NCBI GenBank assembly: GCA_034401795.1 | Contig: CM067370.1 | Coordinates: 59,994,369 to 60,058,368 of the forward strand | Length of the DNA: 64,000 nt | Direction: 5' to 3' | Origin: Chaetoderma sp. LZ-2023a | Taxonomy: Eukaryota > Mollusca > Caudofoveata > Chaetodermatida > Chaetodermatidae | Shown here: in pieces, positions 46,990-58,345 of the stretch | Layout of the letters: every line of letters begins with the position of its first letter | How positions within the stretch are numbered: position 1 is the stretch's first letter | Program-made: the position numbers and the translations under genes | The notes under the pieces: model-generated | Database searches by the model: none | What the model was told of the DNA's origin: nothing | Seen by the model: the letters and a program-made list of their open reading frames with translations, nothing else

Positions 46990-47076
46990 CCATCATCTAC
47001 CTTTGGTAGTAAAACTTATAATTGATTATTTGGTTACCAAGACTCCCTACTCTTTGTCACGCTTATGATGCCTTAA

Positions 47077-47831
47077 ACCGACGTCACACCTGAAATTACG
47101 TCACAAGCACGTATAACGTTGTGCTACACCAACGTCTCTACACACATACTCAATTTAGTCATTTACAAGTTATGGACAGATGTCTGTCCACTCTGCACGG
47201 CCTCGTTTGCCCACAGGACTTCTCGCCGACGCCACATTACGACAATCCACGAGAAGAAAGATGTCTGGTTTTGCGAAGTGTGCAACCACCAATACATCAG
47301 AACGGAAGATTGTCGTAAGACACCTCGGCAACATACACAAAATCTTTCCAACCGCAGAACTCATCCGTACCACCAACAATATAGATAGAATCATCAACCA
47401 AGCGGCTATTGATTCAGCTCTTAACCAAAGCCTGCACCGCTCACCAGGACAGCATTCATCTCCTGCAACTTCACCATCAACCGTAGACGACATTCAACCT
47501 ATCGATATTTTGGATTTAGAAAACCCGCCCAACTACTCTTCACCACTATCAAGCTGTAGAGATACTCCAAACTCGGATTTAATTAGCGGCGCCACACCAC
47601 CTGAGGTTTTCGATCCAGATTAGAACAGTCCTGACAGTGGGGGTCTCAGGACCAACACTAGAAGAGGACCTTCAAACTGATCAAGAAACCATCTCCTTAG
47701 AAGACCCCTTCCTCCCGTTATCCAACAACAATGAAGAGCTTGATTATCTATTTCCCACAGAAGAGAATAATCAAGAAGAGGATGCCTTGTCTGCAGATAA
47801 CTTGCTCCGCATTCTTAATGAATTGGACTGA
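47077..47831 (+). pseudogene. Two-C2H2-finger acidic protein ORF, frameshifted, unknown family
   Basis: The frame through 47170-47310 gives finger 1, CPLC-x12-H-x4-H (CPLCTASFAHRTSRRRHITT, then IH). It then starts a second finger, CEVCNHQYIRTEDC. The rest of that finger (RHLGNIH) is read one frame over, so removing one base near 47310 restores CEVC-x12-H-x4-H. The shifted frame continues with TAELIRTTNNIDRIINQAA and a Ser/Pro-rich part to a TAG at 47621. Beyond it, 47637-47831 gives a strongly acidic, Leu-dotted tail (DALSADNLLRILNELD, TGA). Fingers plus an acidic tail suggest a DNA-binding activator (inference). I found no ATG at the front and do not recognise the family; it may be an accessory ORF of the adjacent Penelope-like element. 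Confidence 0.55.
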
Positions 47832-48189
47832 AGGTAAGAAAATAACTTTTTACGCCTTTTTTTGACTAAAATAACCATCCAAAAATATGGATGATAAGAT
47901 ATATATCACTTATATATTATGTCTCCTCTGATGAGTATAACCAAACTTGGTACGAAACACTCCGAGTCAGGATCTCACTGGAACGAATACTTCAACCCGT
48001 ATTCACTGGTACCAATTCTACTCCAATTATACTTCTCCTTTAGACTATGACCACGATGACTATAAATTTAAACTAAATTTATAAAAATAGCCCCAAATAG
48101 ACATAATGACCACCCGCAAGTGGCCATTTTGAACAGAAAACTATAAACTCAAAATATTTTCTGATCATGGCTGCACAAACATGGCTGCA
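47832..48189. other. No gene recognised
   Basis: AT-rich DNA between the zinc-finger ORF and the phased-box region. Confidence 0.5.
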
Positions 48190-48190
48190 A

Positions 48191-48451
48191 CCAGCTACAT
48201 CTCAAAACAAAACCAGCTACACTGTCTTAAAATTCAAACCAAACCGGCTATGGTAGCTACCCCCTTCGGCTACACCACAAAACAAATCCGGCTACACCGT
48301 TCAAGTTTCAACCCAATCCGGCTACAGTAGCTACCTCTACCGGCTACATACCAAGCCAATCCGGCTACAGGATGACCTAATCCCGGCTACATAACCTGAT
48401 CAACCGGCTACACAAGCCATAAATCCGGCTACAAAAATCAAATCCGGTCAC
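48191..48451 (+). promoter_or_regulatory. Twelve helically phased CC(G/A)GCTAC boxes
   Basis: Boxes start at 48191, 48213, 48244, 48266, 48288, 48318, 48340, 48361, 48383, 48404, 48425 and 48444 (the last CCGGTCAC). Spacings are 22, 31, 22, 22, 30, 22, 21, 22, 21, 21 and 19 bp, i.e. two or three DNA turns. Two extra TAGCTAC half-boxes (48254, 48328) sit one turn after a full box, inside the 30-31 bp gaps. DNA between boxes is not conserved, which argues for selected protein sites on one face of the helix rather than a simple tandem repeat. Confidence 0.75.
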
Positions 48452-48481
48452 ACACACCCCCGTGTAGCCGCATCTGGAAAG

Positions 48482-48489
48482 TATAAAAG
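48482..48489 (+). promoter_or_regulatory. TATA box
   Basis: TATAAAAG (followed by G) lies 31 bp after the last phased box. A start site about 30 bp downstream, near 48510, would be expected. No coding frame follows before the region is overtaken by another element at about 48585. Confidence 0.6.
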
Positions 48490-48584
48490 GAAGACACAAA
48501 CTGTGTATTGGCATCCAGACTCAAACTTGCACACAAGTTCGCGTCAGGACAAACAAGCGCAATCAAGCTTCTTTAAGAGGTAAT

Positions 48585-48895
48585 GGTGTTATCATCCGGA
48601 TAACCAATTTTCAAGATGGACACCATTGGTTGGCAGCCATCTTTGATTTTGGATTATCGTTGATTTCGATGAGTTTCTTCTCCAGACCTAGTCTAACCAC
48701 CATATACCGGTTGCTGGCGACCATCTTGGATTTCGGATCCTTGTCAATTTTACAAGATTTCTTCTACAGACCTAGTCCAACCACCCTATGAAGTTTCAAA
48801 GTGAGCCAATAAACGGTAACAAGTTATCATGCGGAAAGCCCTCTACCGCCTGTCCGGATGGTGCCATCACATAATATCCCACCAAAATATAGGTG
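48585..48895. mobile_element. Fragment of the 150 bp-unit element
   Basis: AACCAATTTTCAAGATGGACACC, two partial units, and the tail GGATGGTGCCATCACATAATATCCCACC, matching the tail near 23635. Confidence 0.7.
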
Positions 48896-49565
48896 TTCTT
48901 GACACTATTGACAAATGGGAAAAGTACCATTGACCAATGGGGCAGCCATCCCTGACATTATTGACCCAGCAGATCACATTAAAGTCATTTATCAACTGGA
49001 CAATGGTCACAGTAAAAAATGGGATGAGAAAATGCAAGAATATAGTAGGTGTTATTGACAGCATTGACAAATGGGAAAGGTACCATTGGTCAATGGGGCA
49101 GCCATCCCTGACATTATTGACCTAGCAGATGACATTTACCCACGGGACGATGGTCACAGTAAAGAAGATTGGATGAGGAAATGCAAGAAAATTAGTGTCA
49201 TTGACATTATTGACAAATGGGAAAGGTACCATTTGTCAATGTGGCAGCCATCCCTGACATTATTGACCCAGCTGATGACATTTACCAACGGGTCAATGGT
49301 CACAGAGTAAAAAATGTGGATGAAGAAATGCAGGAATATTGGTGTCATTGGCATTATTTACAAACGGGAAAAGTACCATTGACCAATGAGGCAGGCATCA
49401 CACACACAATTGATAAATAGTTCAATTGTCACAACACTGACATTTACCAATGGGGCAATGGTGAGGTCACAATAACAAATTTGGATAGGTAAATGCAAGA
49501 ATATTGACATGATTGACCAACAGGAAGAGTACCATTAATCAATGGGGCAGCCATCCCTGACACTA
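48890..49565. repeat. 150 bp tandem array, about five units
   Basis: GGCAGCCATCCCTGACA recurs at about 48941, 49097, 49243 and 49543, with a diverged unit near 49390. Units share TTGACAAATGGGAAA(A/G)GTACC and AATGGTCACAG. Confidence 0.85.
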
Positions 49566-50299
49566 TTGCCATTTGATTGAACTGTACTAAAGGAACATTT
49601 CTGACAAATCTGTTTGGAAGGTTTAGGTATATTAAAAATTTATGAAATGTGACACAGATTATTTTCCCCCATAGGGTTCAATACTTAAAATGCCAGAGTT
49701 ATGGCCCTTATTTCAAGTCGTGTCTACTTCATATTCATAGGGTCAATAGATATTGGCTGAAGGAACATATCTGCTCAATTTTTTCGTTCAGTTTGTTTAT
49801 TGGTGGCTTACACCTAGATGTATTTGAGCCATGACTCGCTCTTAGAGGTGCTTCCCGAAGGGTTGCATTCTCTAAATAAGACAAAACTGAAAAAATAAAA
49901 AATTAAGATGTTGCTAGGGTGTATGTTTTGCCTGTTGCTTTCTAATGAGCTGTTGTTGGCGGGTGTGGGTGATGTATGCAGTGTATAGGAGGGGTGGGAG
50001 GGGTAATTACTTTATTTCTCTCAGAGGTGGGATGCGGGTGGAGGGCAGTCTGTGAAATGAAATCTGAAAATGGAAATTAGGCAGAAAGTTTTGAAATAAG
50101 TAATATTAAAAGACGAAACTAAACGATAATACTAACAAATAAGAATAAGGAACGTAAAACAATGGCATGTGATTAAATAAACAAGAAACGGGGGAAATTA
50201 AACTTAAAATCTAGTGTTTGCACAACTAAAAATCCAAAGATAAAACTTAAAATAAAAGACCAGCTCTGATCACTCATTCCCCGACCAGGGCTTTTTAGT
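49566..50299. other. No gene recognised
   Basis: AT-rich, includes a T/G-rich patch (49915-50050). Nothing supported. Confidence 0.5.
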
Positions 50300-51233
50300 A
50301 AACACAATTTTTAAAATCCAAATATTGTACTCTTTTAAGAAATTAAGAGGCATTATTCTAGTGATTACAGACAGATTTCGGCCAAATGCAAACCCAGTGA
50401 AGGTCTCATGCAGAGGGATTGATTTTCGAAATTTGAATTGAAATGAATTTATCAAACGAAACCAAATATTTTGTGATTTTTCAAGAAATCAAGGGGGATA
50501 ACTCTGATGGTTCTGGACAAATTTTTGCCGATATGCAATCCCCACTGAGGTCTTGTCATGAGGTGATATTCCACATTTGAAATGAATCCCAGTAGGTTAA
50601 TTGAAGATATCGTGCGGAAACAACATATTTTATTTTTCAAGAAATCAAGGAGGATGACTCCGATGTGTCTGGACACATTTCACCGATATGCAATCCCCCA
50701 CCAACGTCTTGTCATAAGGAGTTGACATTCCAAATTTGAAATGAATCCAGTAAAGCTAACTGATGTTATCGAGCGGACACAACATATTTTACAATTTTTC
50801 AAGAATCAAGGGGGATAACTCCGGTGTGACTGGACACATTTCGTCGATATGCAATCCCCACCGAGGCCTTGTCATAAGTTGACATTCCAAATTTGAAATT
50901 AATCCACTTAAGCTAACTGAAGTGATGGAGCGGAAACCACATATTTTACGATTTTTCAAGCAATAAAGGTGTGTCTGGACACATTTCGCCGATATGCAAT
51001 CTCTACTGAGGCCGTGTCCTAGGGAGTTGACACTCTGAAATTAATCCATTTAAGCTAACTGAAGTTATGGAGCGGAAACCACATATTCCGTATTTTTCAA
51101 AAAAGGGTGATAACTCTGGTGGGTTTGGACACATTTCGACGATATGCAATCCGCACCAAGGTCTTGTCATAAGGAGTTGCCATTCCAAATTTGAAATGAA
51201 TCCATTTAAGCTAACTGAAGTTATCGAGTGGAA
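50300..51233. repeat. 150-160 bp tandem array, about six units
   Basis: CGATATGCAATC recurs near 50530, 50684, 50846, 50991 and 51141. Units share CAAGGGGGATAACTC and GACATTCCAAATTTGAAAT. The array is broken by the left end of E3 in the middle of a unit (GAGTGGAAA against GAGCGGAAACCACAT). Confidence 0.85.
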
Positions 51234-51512
51234 ACCCCCAACAGAACCCCACCCCTTTAGTGGGTTGGTCTACAGTTTTATTAACCACTATAAAACATAC
51301 TTACCGTTCAATCACTACTTGCTAAATCAAATATCTGCATTTAGCTATCAGAATAAGATTTTTATGCTCACTTACATTCTCCCTAATGCCAATACCATCA
51401 CCATGTTGCCCCTCAACCAGGCTTCTGGTCGAGGGTCCCCTTGCATTAGCCTCACAATAGACTGGCTCCAGTCTGTACTCACTCCTTGGTGACACCTGTT
51501 ACTAAGCACGCC

Positions 51513-51524
51513 CGCGCATGCGCA
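51513..51524. promoter_or_regulatory. NRF-1 type palindrome in E3 terminal repeat
   Basis: CGCGCATGCGCA, conserved in position with E1, E2 and E4. Confidence 0.55.
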
Positions 51525-51630
51525 GTAGGTCCCAAATGAGAAAACTACCGTAATTCACTTTTCTAAATTTAAGTGCCATGTATCCTGAATAGATTCTCAA
51601 ATCAATACCAGCGGGGTGGCTGAGATCGGG

Positions 51631-51770
51631 TCGTAGTGATTGAATGGTAAGTATGTTTTTATAGTGGTTAATAAAACTACAGATCAACCCACTAAAGGGG
51701 GGGGGGGGTATGTTGGGGGTTGTTATTACACCACAAAAAAATCTTGACCATTCAATCACTACTTGCTAAA
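51631..51770. repeat. E3 internal complementary region
   Basis: CGTAGTGATTGAATGGTAAG...AACCCACTAAAG complements the left terminus. After an oligo-G run comes TTATTACACCACAAAAAAATC...CACTACTTGC, the complement of the right terminus expected for the family (present in E1). Confidence 0.8.
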
Positions 51771-52129
51771 CCCATAGATTTGGTCAGTACCCCACTATGA
51801 GACTTAGGTGGGAGGAGATTTGAGAATCCATAAGCAAGGATAAAAAATCAAACAAAACAAAACCAAATGTTAATAACATAACATAATGGTGTATATTAAT
51901 CAATCACACAGTGATTATCAAATAAGTAAATCTTTAAACTTAAAGAAATAAATAAAAGCCAAAGAACAACTCTCACCATTACACGCAGACACATGGTACT
52001 AATGAAAATGGTGGGATGTGCTTGGTAAATGGTCTTCAGCCTTTTAAGTTAAAATCGTAATGTTTCTAAAAAAGGAAGCCGCTGCACTCTGATCTTTTAA
52101 GTAAAAAGTAGTAAAAGTACTCAGATTTC

Positions 52130-53000
52130 CATCCTGCAACTTGCATAACTTCGTCTACAGAAGAGCCAGCAAAAAGAGCAAGCGGTAGCCATCCCTCTAA
52201 CGTCATGAGCTTTAATGTGAGAAAGATTAATTTGATCAGGAGAAGCAATCTCATAGCAAAGGCAGATGGTCTCACAAATCCATCTGGCAATAGATGCCTT
52301 AGAGACTGGTCTGGCTAACCCTTCCGCATACGGGACGGATCGGATCTCTTAAAGTCAGTACCACGCTTGTAAACTTTTAGAGCTCTGACAGGACACCAAA
52401 GTCTGTCAGACGGAGAAAAGGAGGTTAAAGATTTTAAAATAATCGGCTTAGCTGGATAACGGTTGGATTGACTCTTAGATAAAAAATCCCTTCTAGGATA
52501 TAAGACTAGACCGTCCCCAGATTCGATAAACCTATCATTTTCAGCAGAAAAAGCATGGATTTTGGATCATCTTCTAGCAGAAAGCAGATGCAACTAGAAG
52601 AATGGTCTTAAAAGTTAAAAGTTTCAAGCTAATCGAAGAGATAGGTTCAAAATGATGACCTACCCAAACCTGAAGAACGAGAGCCAAGTTCCAGGAAGGT
52701 AAAGGTTTAGCAACTGGAGGATGAATATTTCCTAAACCTCTAATAAAACCATTAGGAACCTTAGTATCTTTAACATCAGCGTTCAACAGACAAGGAAGAG
52801 AAGATGTTAAAGAAAATCTATATCCTCTTATAGTGTTAGAAGACAAATGTAAAGAATCGAACAGATAAGATAAAAAGTCTAACACCTGGGAAATAGAAAC
52901 AGAATCGGGCACGAGACCATGATCTGTACACCATTCTCCAAAAATTTAAAGTCAACCCTTGTAAACTCTGCGGGTTGACTCCCTCCTGGCAGAATCAATG
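52130..53000 (-). pseudogene. E3 tyrosine recombinase
   Basis: 52574-52912 encodes the core-binding domain (VSISQVLDFLSYLFDSLHLS, SNTIRGYRFSL). After a frameshift come KIHAFSAENDRF, YPAKPIILKSL and CPVRALKVYKRGTD. Near 52200 KAHDVRGMATA supplies the HxxR box, then SVDEVMQVAGWKSE in another frame. It has at least two frameshifts. It shows the uninterrupted sequence at the place where EN entered E2 and where the 150 bp-unit element entered E1. Confidence 0.75.
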
Positions 53001-54910
53001 ATTTCCTGAGACCTTGCAGAAACTTTACTCTCAGGAATCGAACAGACGAAACTCTCCAAAGAAACCGACTAAATTTCTGAGACTGAATACACGTGTCTTG
53101 GGTTTGGATGAAGGCAAGTTCCCCTCACTGGAGACAGACGGTCTGGAGAAATTGGAAGCTATATCGGATATCGAGAAGATCTACAAACCAAATCCTCTTT
53201 GGCCAAAAGGGAGCTATCAGCAAGATCTCGCAGATCTGGTCCGTGACCTTCTTCAGTACTAAAGGAATCAAGATTGTTGGAGGAAACGCATAAGCAAAGA
53301 TTCCTGTCCAGGACTGAGACGTCCACAGCCAATGCCTGATTGTCCGGAAAATGAGACATGAAAGAGATCTGGGCATTCAGAGAGGTCGCGAACAGAACTA
53401 CGTGGAGACGATCCATGAGGTTGAAGATCGCTTTGACAACCGACCTCTTTAACTGCCACTCTGTGTGGGCGAACTTGTTGGGACAAGACAGTTGGTCCGC
53501 AAGAAAATTCAGACAACCTGGGACATGAGTGGACACTAGAAAAATTTGATTCTTGCGACACCACAAGAGGAGGTTCCACACTTCCAGCCAGAGGAGTGAT
53601 GACTTCGTGCACCCCCCCCCCCCCCACCCTCCCCCCTGCCTGTTGATATGAGACTACTGTTGAATTGTCTGATCGAATCAAAATTTTGAGACCTTTTACT
53701 CGATTCGACCAAGAAAGGAGCGCCTTCTTGACAGTCCACAATTCCAGAATGTTGATGTGGGCTGACGACTCCTCTAGGGACCACAGGCCGGAGAGTGACA
53801 GGGAATCCCAGACTGCTTCCCATCCCTCGTGTGAAGCGTCTGTGAAGATAATTGCTTGAGGAGAAGACTTTACCAGAGGAACACCCATCAGAAGCAGAGA
53901 ACGATCCTTCCAAACGTCTAGATGGGGAATTAAATGTTCTCTGATGGGGATCTGATGGTAAAGAGAGTGAACCGACTGTTTCCACAGGGACATAAGATAC
54001 ATTTGGAAAGGTCTTCTCATCAGCACCGCCCAAGGAATGATACTCTCGACGCTGACCATCAAGCCAATCACCCTGAGGAAGAAATTTGCTCTGACCACGG
54101 AAGAGGAAGACAGAATTTCCATTGCTGCTAAGATGGCTTCTACCCTTAGATCTGAAGGGAAAACTAGACCCCAAGCTAGATCGAATGAAACGCCTATGTG
54201 GGTGAAAACCTGAGACGGAACCAAGCTTGACTTTTCTAGATTTATAACCCAACCTAGGCTGCAAGCCATACTGCAGACCTCTGGAACGATTCTTGACAGA
54301 TTCTGCTTTTACTAACCAATCATCTATATAAACGTGAAGGGGAATAGAGCGACGGTGAAGAATCCCTACTACAGATGATACTACGCGGGTGAAGAAAAAC
54401 GGGACCGTGGTCAGGCCGAAGGGCATGACTCTGAATTGCCATACCCAACCCTTGAAAGCAAACCTCATGAATTTTTTGAACGAAGGGTGGACGAGAACGT
54501 GGAAGTAGGCGTCCTTCAGGTCTATGGAAGAGGTCCACATACCTGGAGACAGACTGGCAATAATATGAGATAGTCTCCATCTTGAATTTTGGAGTTGAGA
54601 TTAGAAGATTTAACCTTTTCAGATTGATGATTGGATGCCATCCACCTGTTTTCTGGGGGACCAGAAAGAGAGTTGAGTAGTAGCCCGGGTCTACTCTCCA
54701 TAAAGGAACCTCTTCTATGGCTTACTTTAAAATCATCGACTCCAATTCGTCTTCCAGGGCTCCCAGTTTCTCCGGGTTTGAAGGAACTGGAGTCCATTTG
54801 GGAAGGAAAGACCGGGAGGATGATGATTGATCCATGACGGTGCATAACCCCAGCGGAATTGATCTATAAGGCAGGAGTCCTGAACAAGGGCTTGCCATGT
54901 CTCCCAAAAC
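53000..54910 (-). pseudogene. E3 pol: reverse transcriptase, RNase H, methylase-like tail
   Basis: RT has SSIDLKDAYF, VMPFGLTTVPFFF and YIDDWLVKAE (54300-54540). A frameshift near 54290 leads to 53268-54269 with RNase H: IIFTDASHEGW (Asp144), INILELW (Glu176) and IRSDNSTVVSY (Asp201). Just after this an oligo-C run (53611-53637) on the plus strand throws the frame. The true continuation, WNLLLWCRKNQIFL...LNFLADQLS, is read at 53159-53581. A further shift near 53320 separates QALAVD from SWTGIFAYAFPPTILIPLVL. Catalytic residues are intact; the gene is disabled only by frameshifts of this type and a few others. Confidence 0.8.
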
Positions 54911-57900
54911 AGAGACAGGCGCCCTCCTACTGGCAAAGATAAAACTGGGAAAAGAGGATGGGATTGGCCTACCCGGGCTACGGCCATCCCTTCAAACTCT
55001 TTTTCCTTGATAACCTCTAAAGGAGCGACCTCTAGAATTAGATCTAGATCCTCGTGAAAAAGCCTGCCCACTTCTTACCTGAGAAGGGGGCTTGATGGAC
55101 TTGGGATCTGGGTCTATGGGATGAAATGGATTCGAAACGATCCTCCTCCGCGGATCGGGATTGGGAAACGGAGGACCGGTTTGAGTTGGTGATTATCCTA
55201 GAAGGATAGGCGCCATACTCATCCGACCCGAGACTCTTCCTCTTGGGGGAGGAATTCGGGCTCTTGACTGAGTAGGAGCCTCTATTGACAGACGGCTTCA
55301 AAACAGAGATCTGATCTCGCAGATCCTTGGCTGATCTAAGGCGATCGGCTTCAGCCCGAAGAATATTAGGGGAAGCCCATCCAAAGAGATCCAATCCAAA
55401 AGGAGGAGCTGAAATAAGGTTACTCCTGAGGGAATTCGAAATATCGACCTCTGAAAGTTTCCTAGATCTTGTTTTAGAGGTAATGAAGCCCAAGGACCGG
55501 CAAACCGAGTTCAAAGAACCTCTTGAAACATCGGCTAAGGAGCGAAAGACCTCAGGAGGAATCTGATCACCTTTCTCCTGAGCCTTAAGAAGAGCCTCTA
55601 AAAGAAGGGCTAGAAAATTCGCTGATTTGATCTGAGCTCGACAAACAGATTCCCCTTTGAAAAGATCGGAAGATAACTCAACCTTAGAAGACTCCTTAAG
55701 ATTTGAAGAAAGAACATCCCAAATCGGACCATTATGACGTTGAGTAGAGGCCAATCTAATAAAATCGTCTTTCGAAACTTGAACAGGAGCATCTAACTTA
55801 GGCGTAAGAGAGAACTCTTTCGACTGAACATCGTTTACGTAGAAGTCGAGCATATCTACAACCAAGTTATCTACTGGAAGGACGGACACAAGGAGCACTA
55901 GACGAAGGATCCGATAAGGATAGAGCAGATCCAAAAGAAGGAGGATCAATTGAAAATTCATCCTGAAGAGGAAGAGAGAGAGGAAGCTATCCATTGATGA
56001 GTCGAGGACCAATGATCTGCAGAGGCCCTAATCGGATAAAACCGCCTTAGATCCCTGGCCCTGACTGATCTCGGAATAACATTAGAAGAAGAATGAGATG
56101 GAGAAGAAGCAGGAGGAAAAAGGTCAGAATCTAGAGAAACAGCAGAATCAAAGTTCCTTAAGGAGGAAGGAGAAGCTAAACCTCTAGAGGCAAAAGCAGA
56201 AAACGAATCCAAAACCGAGGAAGCCTGATCAGAAGGGACGACATCAAGTTCCTCTCGCTGACTAGAAGGAAAAGAATACGAGTCGAAACCACTGGCAGAA
56301 AATCTAGAGAATCGAAAATCTAGCGGAAACAAAAGAGCGGTGAAGGGAGGAATCGCGAGCTACTGAAAACAACGAAAAATATATACCTGAATCTACTATC
56401 TGAAATTCCAGTTCTGGAGAAAGAACAACAGATACAACAGGATCCAGATGATCAGAGGAAGGAGAGGAAGAGGAAGAATAAGAATGAAGAGAAGACACAG
56501 GAGAAGAGGAAGAACAGACATGATCAGAAGAGGGATTCTGATGGACAGAAGCAGGGATATGAAGAAATCCTGGAAGAGGAGATATAGCCGAGGAATGAAA
56601 AAGAAGATTGAAAAACATTATTAGAGAAAAAATCTCTAACCGACATAGCAGACGAGGAGGAAGAAGAAGGATGATTACTACCTCCCTTAGAAACTACAGG
56701 GGAAATGTTAGAAGATGAACGAGATTGAGACACCACCTCACAAAAGGATGAACAAATTCAGAAGAATGAACAGACTGAGAAAGACAGGAATGATCAAAAT
56801 CATGCCTAGAAAAAACGTGAACAGGAGACGCACGAAAATAATTAGTCAGGATTAAAAATATTACTATAATGAGAATCTGAGTTAACCGGCAACTCATAAT
56901 CAGATGCGCAAAAATAACTTCCAGAAGAAACTGGTACGCCAGAACCGGAAGTAGGATGCTTAGCCAGATCTAACTGACCTGAAGAAGCACCTCTCAAACC
57001 GGAAGCAGAAACACTACTACCAGAAGAGGAAACAATACCACCGGAACCAGAAATGGAAGCTGGATGCAAGGCCGGATCTACCAGACCCAAACAAGCACCT
57101 CTAATACCGGAAGCAGATACACTGCCACCAGAAACGGAAAATTCGGAACCAGAAAAAACCGGATCCGACAGACCCGGATATGCATTATTCCTACCGGAAG
57201 TAGCCACACTACTATCGGAAACGGAAGCTGATAAACTGGGACCGGAAATAGCTGATAGATGCAAAGCCGGATCCAACAGACCCGGATATGCATTCTTCCT
57301 TCCGGAAGTAGCAACACTACTACCAGAAACGGAAGCTGAAAAGCCGGGACCGGAAATAGATGATGGATGCAATGCCGGATCCAACAGACCCGGATATGCA
57401 TTCTTCCTACCGGAAGTAGCAACACTACTACCAGAAACGGAAACGGAAGTGGACGGAGACCAAGTTATCATGAGACACCGGATGTTCAGCCAAGCCAGTA
57501 ACAATCACGGTGCTCATATCCGGATGCCCGGTCAAACCAGAAGACAATCCGGAATGTAAACCCGCTTGCACGGACAAGCCAGGAGCAGAGACGGGAGCAG
57601 AAGAGATCGGAGATCTCAAAACATTTCTGGCTATTGGGATCACCGAAAAATGAACTTTAGCATGAGATGAAATATCAGAAACTTCCGCCACCGATGCCAT
57701 CGCATGAGGGTTATGCGGTTCCTCAAGACTTGCACAGTCTTTAGTCTGGCTCCTACCTGAGGAAACTTTACCAGACTTTTTCTTAGAATCATTAGACTTG
57801 GATTTAGGAGATTTCAACTCCTGTCTAGAAGTAAGAGAAATAGGTTTGCCCCACTTACGGGAACAACCGCAAGAATGGGAGCTATGCTCGGAGTCTGACG

Positions 57901-58345
57901 ACTCCTCTTTGAAAGCTCTAATAGCAGAAGAAATGCGCTCGTCAAACGACTTAGTTAGCACACTTGTAAAAGATTCCAACCGGGTGAATAACGCCATAAC
58001 AGCGTCCGAATTTGAATTAGAAGAGGAGCACACACACCCCTCACCTCCCCCCCCCCCCCGCTTCTGTTGTTGGAACACACGTTTTAACCGAAGTAGTGGC
58101 AGCAGTTGCTGCCTTGGTAATCTCAACAACTGAGGTATAACGACCTGAGGGCAAAGCAGGCTTTGACACAAAATCTTTGAAAAAGGCCTTGGATACAACT
58201 AACGGCCAGCCCAAACATATCCCACACATTTTGAACGGGAGCAAGTGGTGCACTTCAGGCAGACGTGACCCGAAAAATCTTTGGCGTGTAAACGGTCACA
58301 CTTAGCCGACGAGCATTTGACTCTCTCAGGAGTAAAAACCGAGTC
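54733..58345 (-). pseudogene. E3 gag region
   Basis: From 58345, after TTATTATAG (splice acceptor), a Cys-rich stretch KCSSAKCDRLHAKDFSGH - VCLKCTTCSRSKC is followed by a TAG. The frame then continues (57428-58198) with SRKWGKPISLTSRQELKSPK. Next come the repeat region (56842-57504), Ser-rich frames (55958-56618, including DLRRFYPIRASADHWSS) and 55044-56012 (SRGSLNSVCRSLGFITSKTR, DLFGWASPNILR). Its role would be nucleoprotein formation with the element RNA (family knowledge). Several frameshifts, including one at an oligo-C run near 58045. Confidence 0.7.
56940..57460 (-). repeat. E3 gag repeat array, five units of roughly 108 bp
   Basis: Units near 56969, 57076, 57160, 57270 and 57379 encode SGSSVATSGRKNAYPGLLD - PALHPSSISGPG on the minus strand, in one frame over 220 codons. 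Homologous to the 13-unit array in E1 and the array in E4. Confidence 0.85.

Noticed and set aside
47077..47623. Retroviral or R2-type zinc-knuckle protein
   Set aside because: The fingers are C2H2 with H-x4-H spacing rather than CCHC, and no reverse transcriptase follows.
48191..48451. CRISPR-like array of short repeats
   Set aside because: Boxes are only 8 bp with about 14 bp between, in animal DNA without cas genes. The helical spacing points to protein-binding sites.
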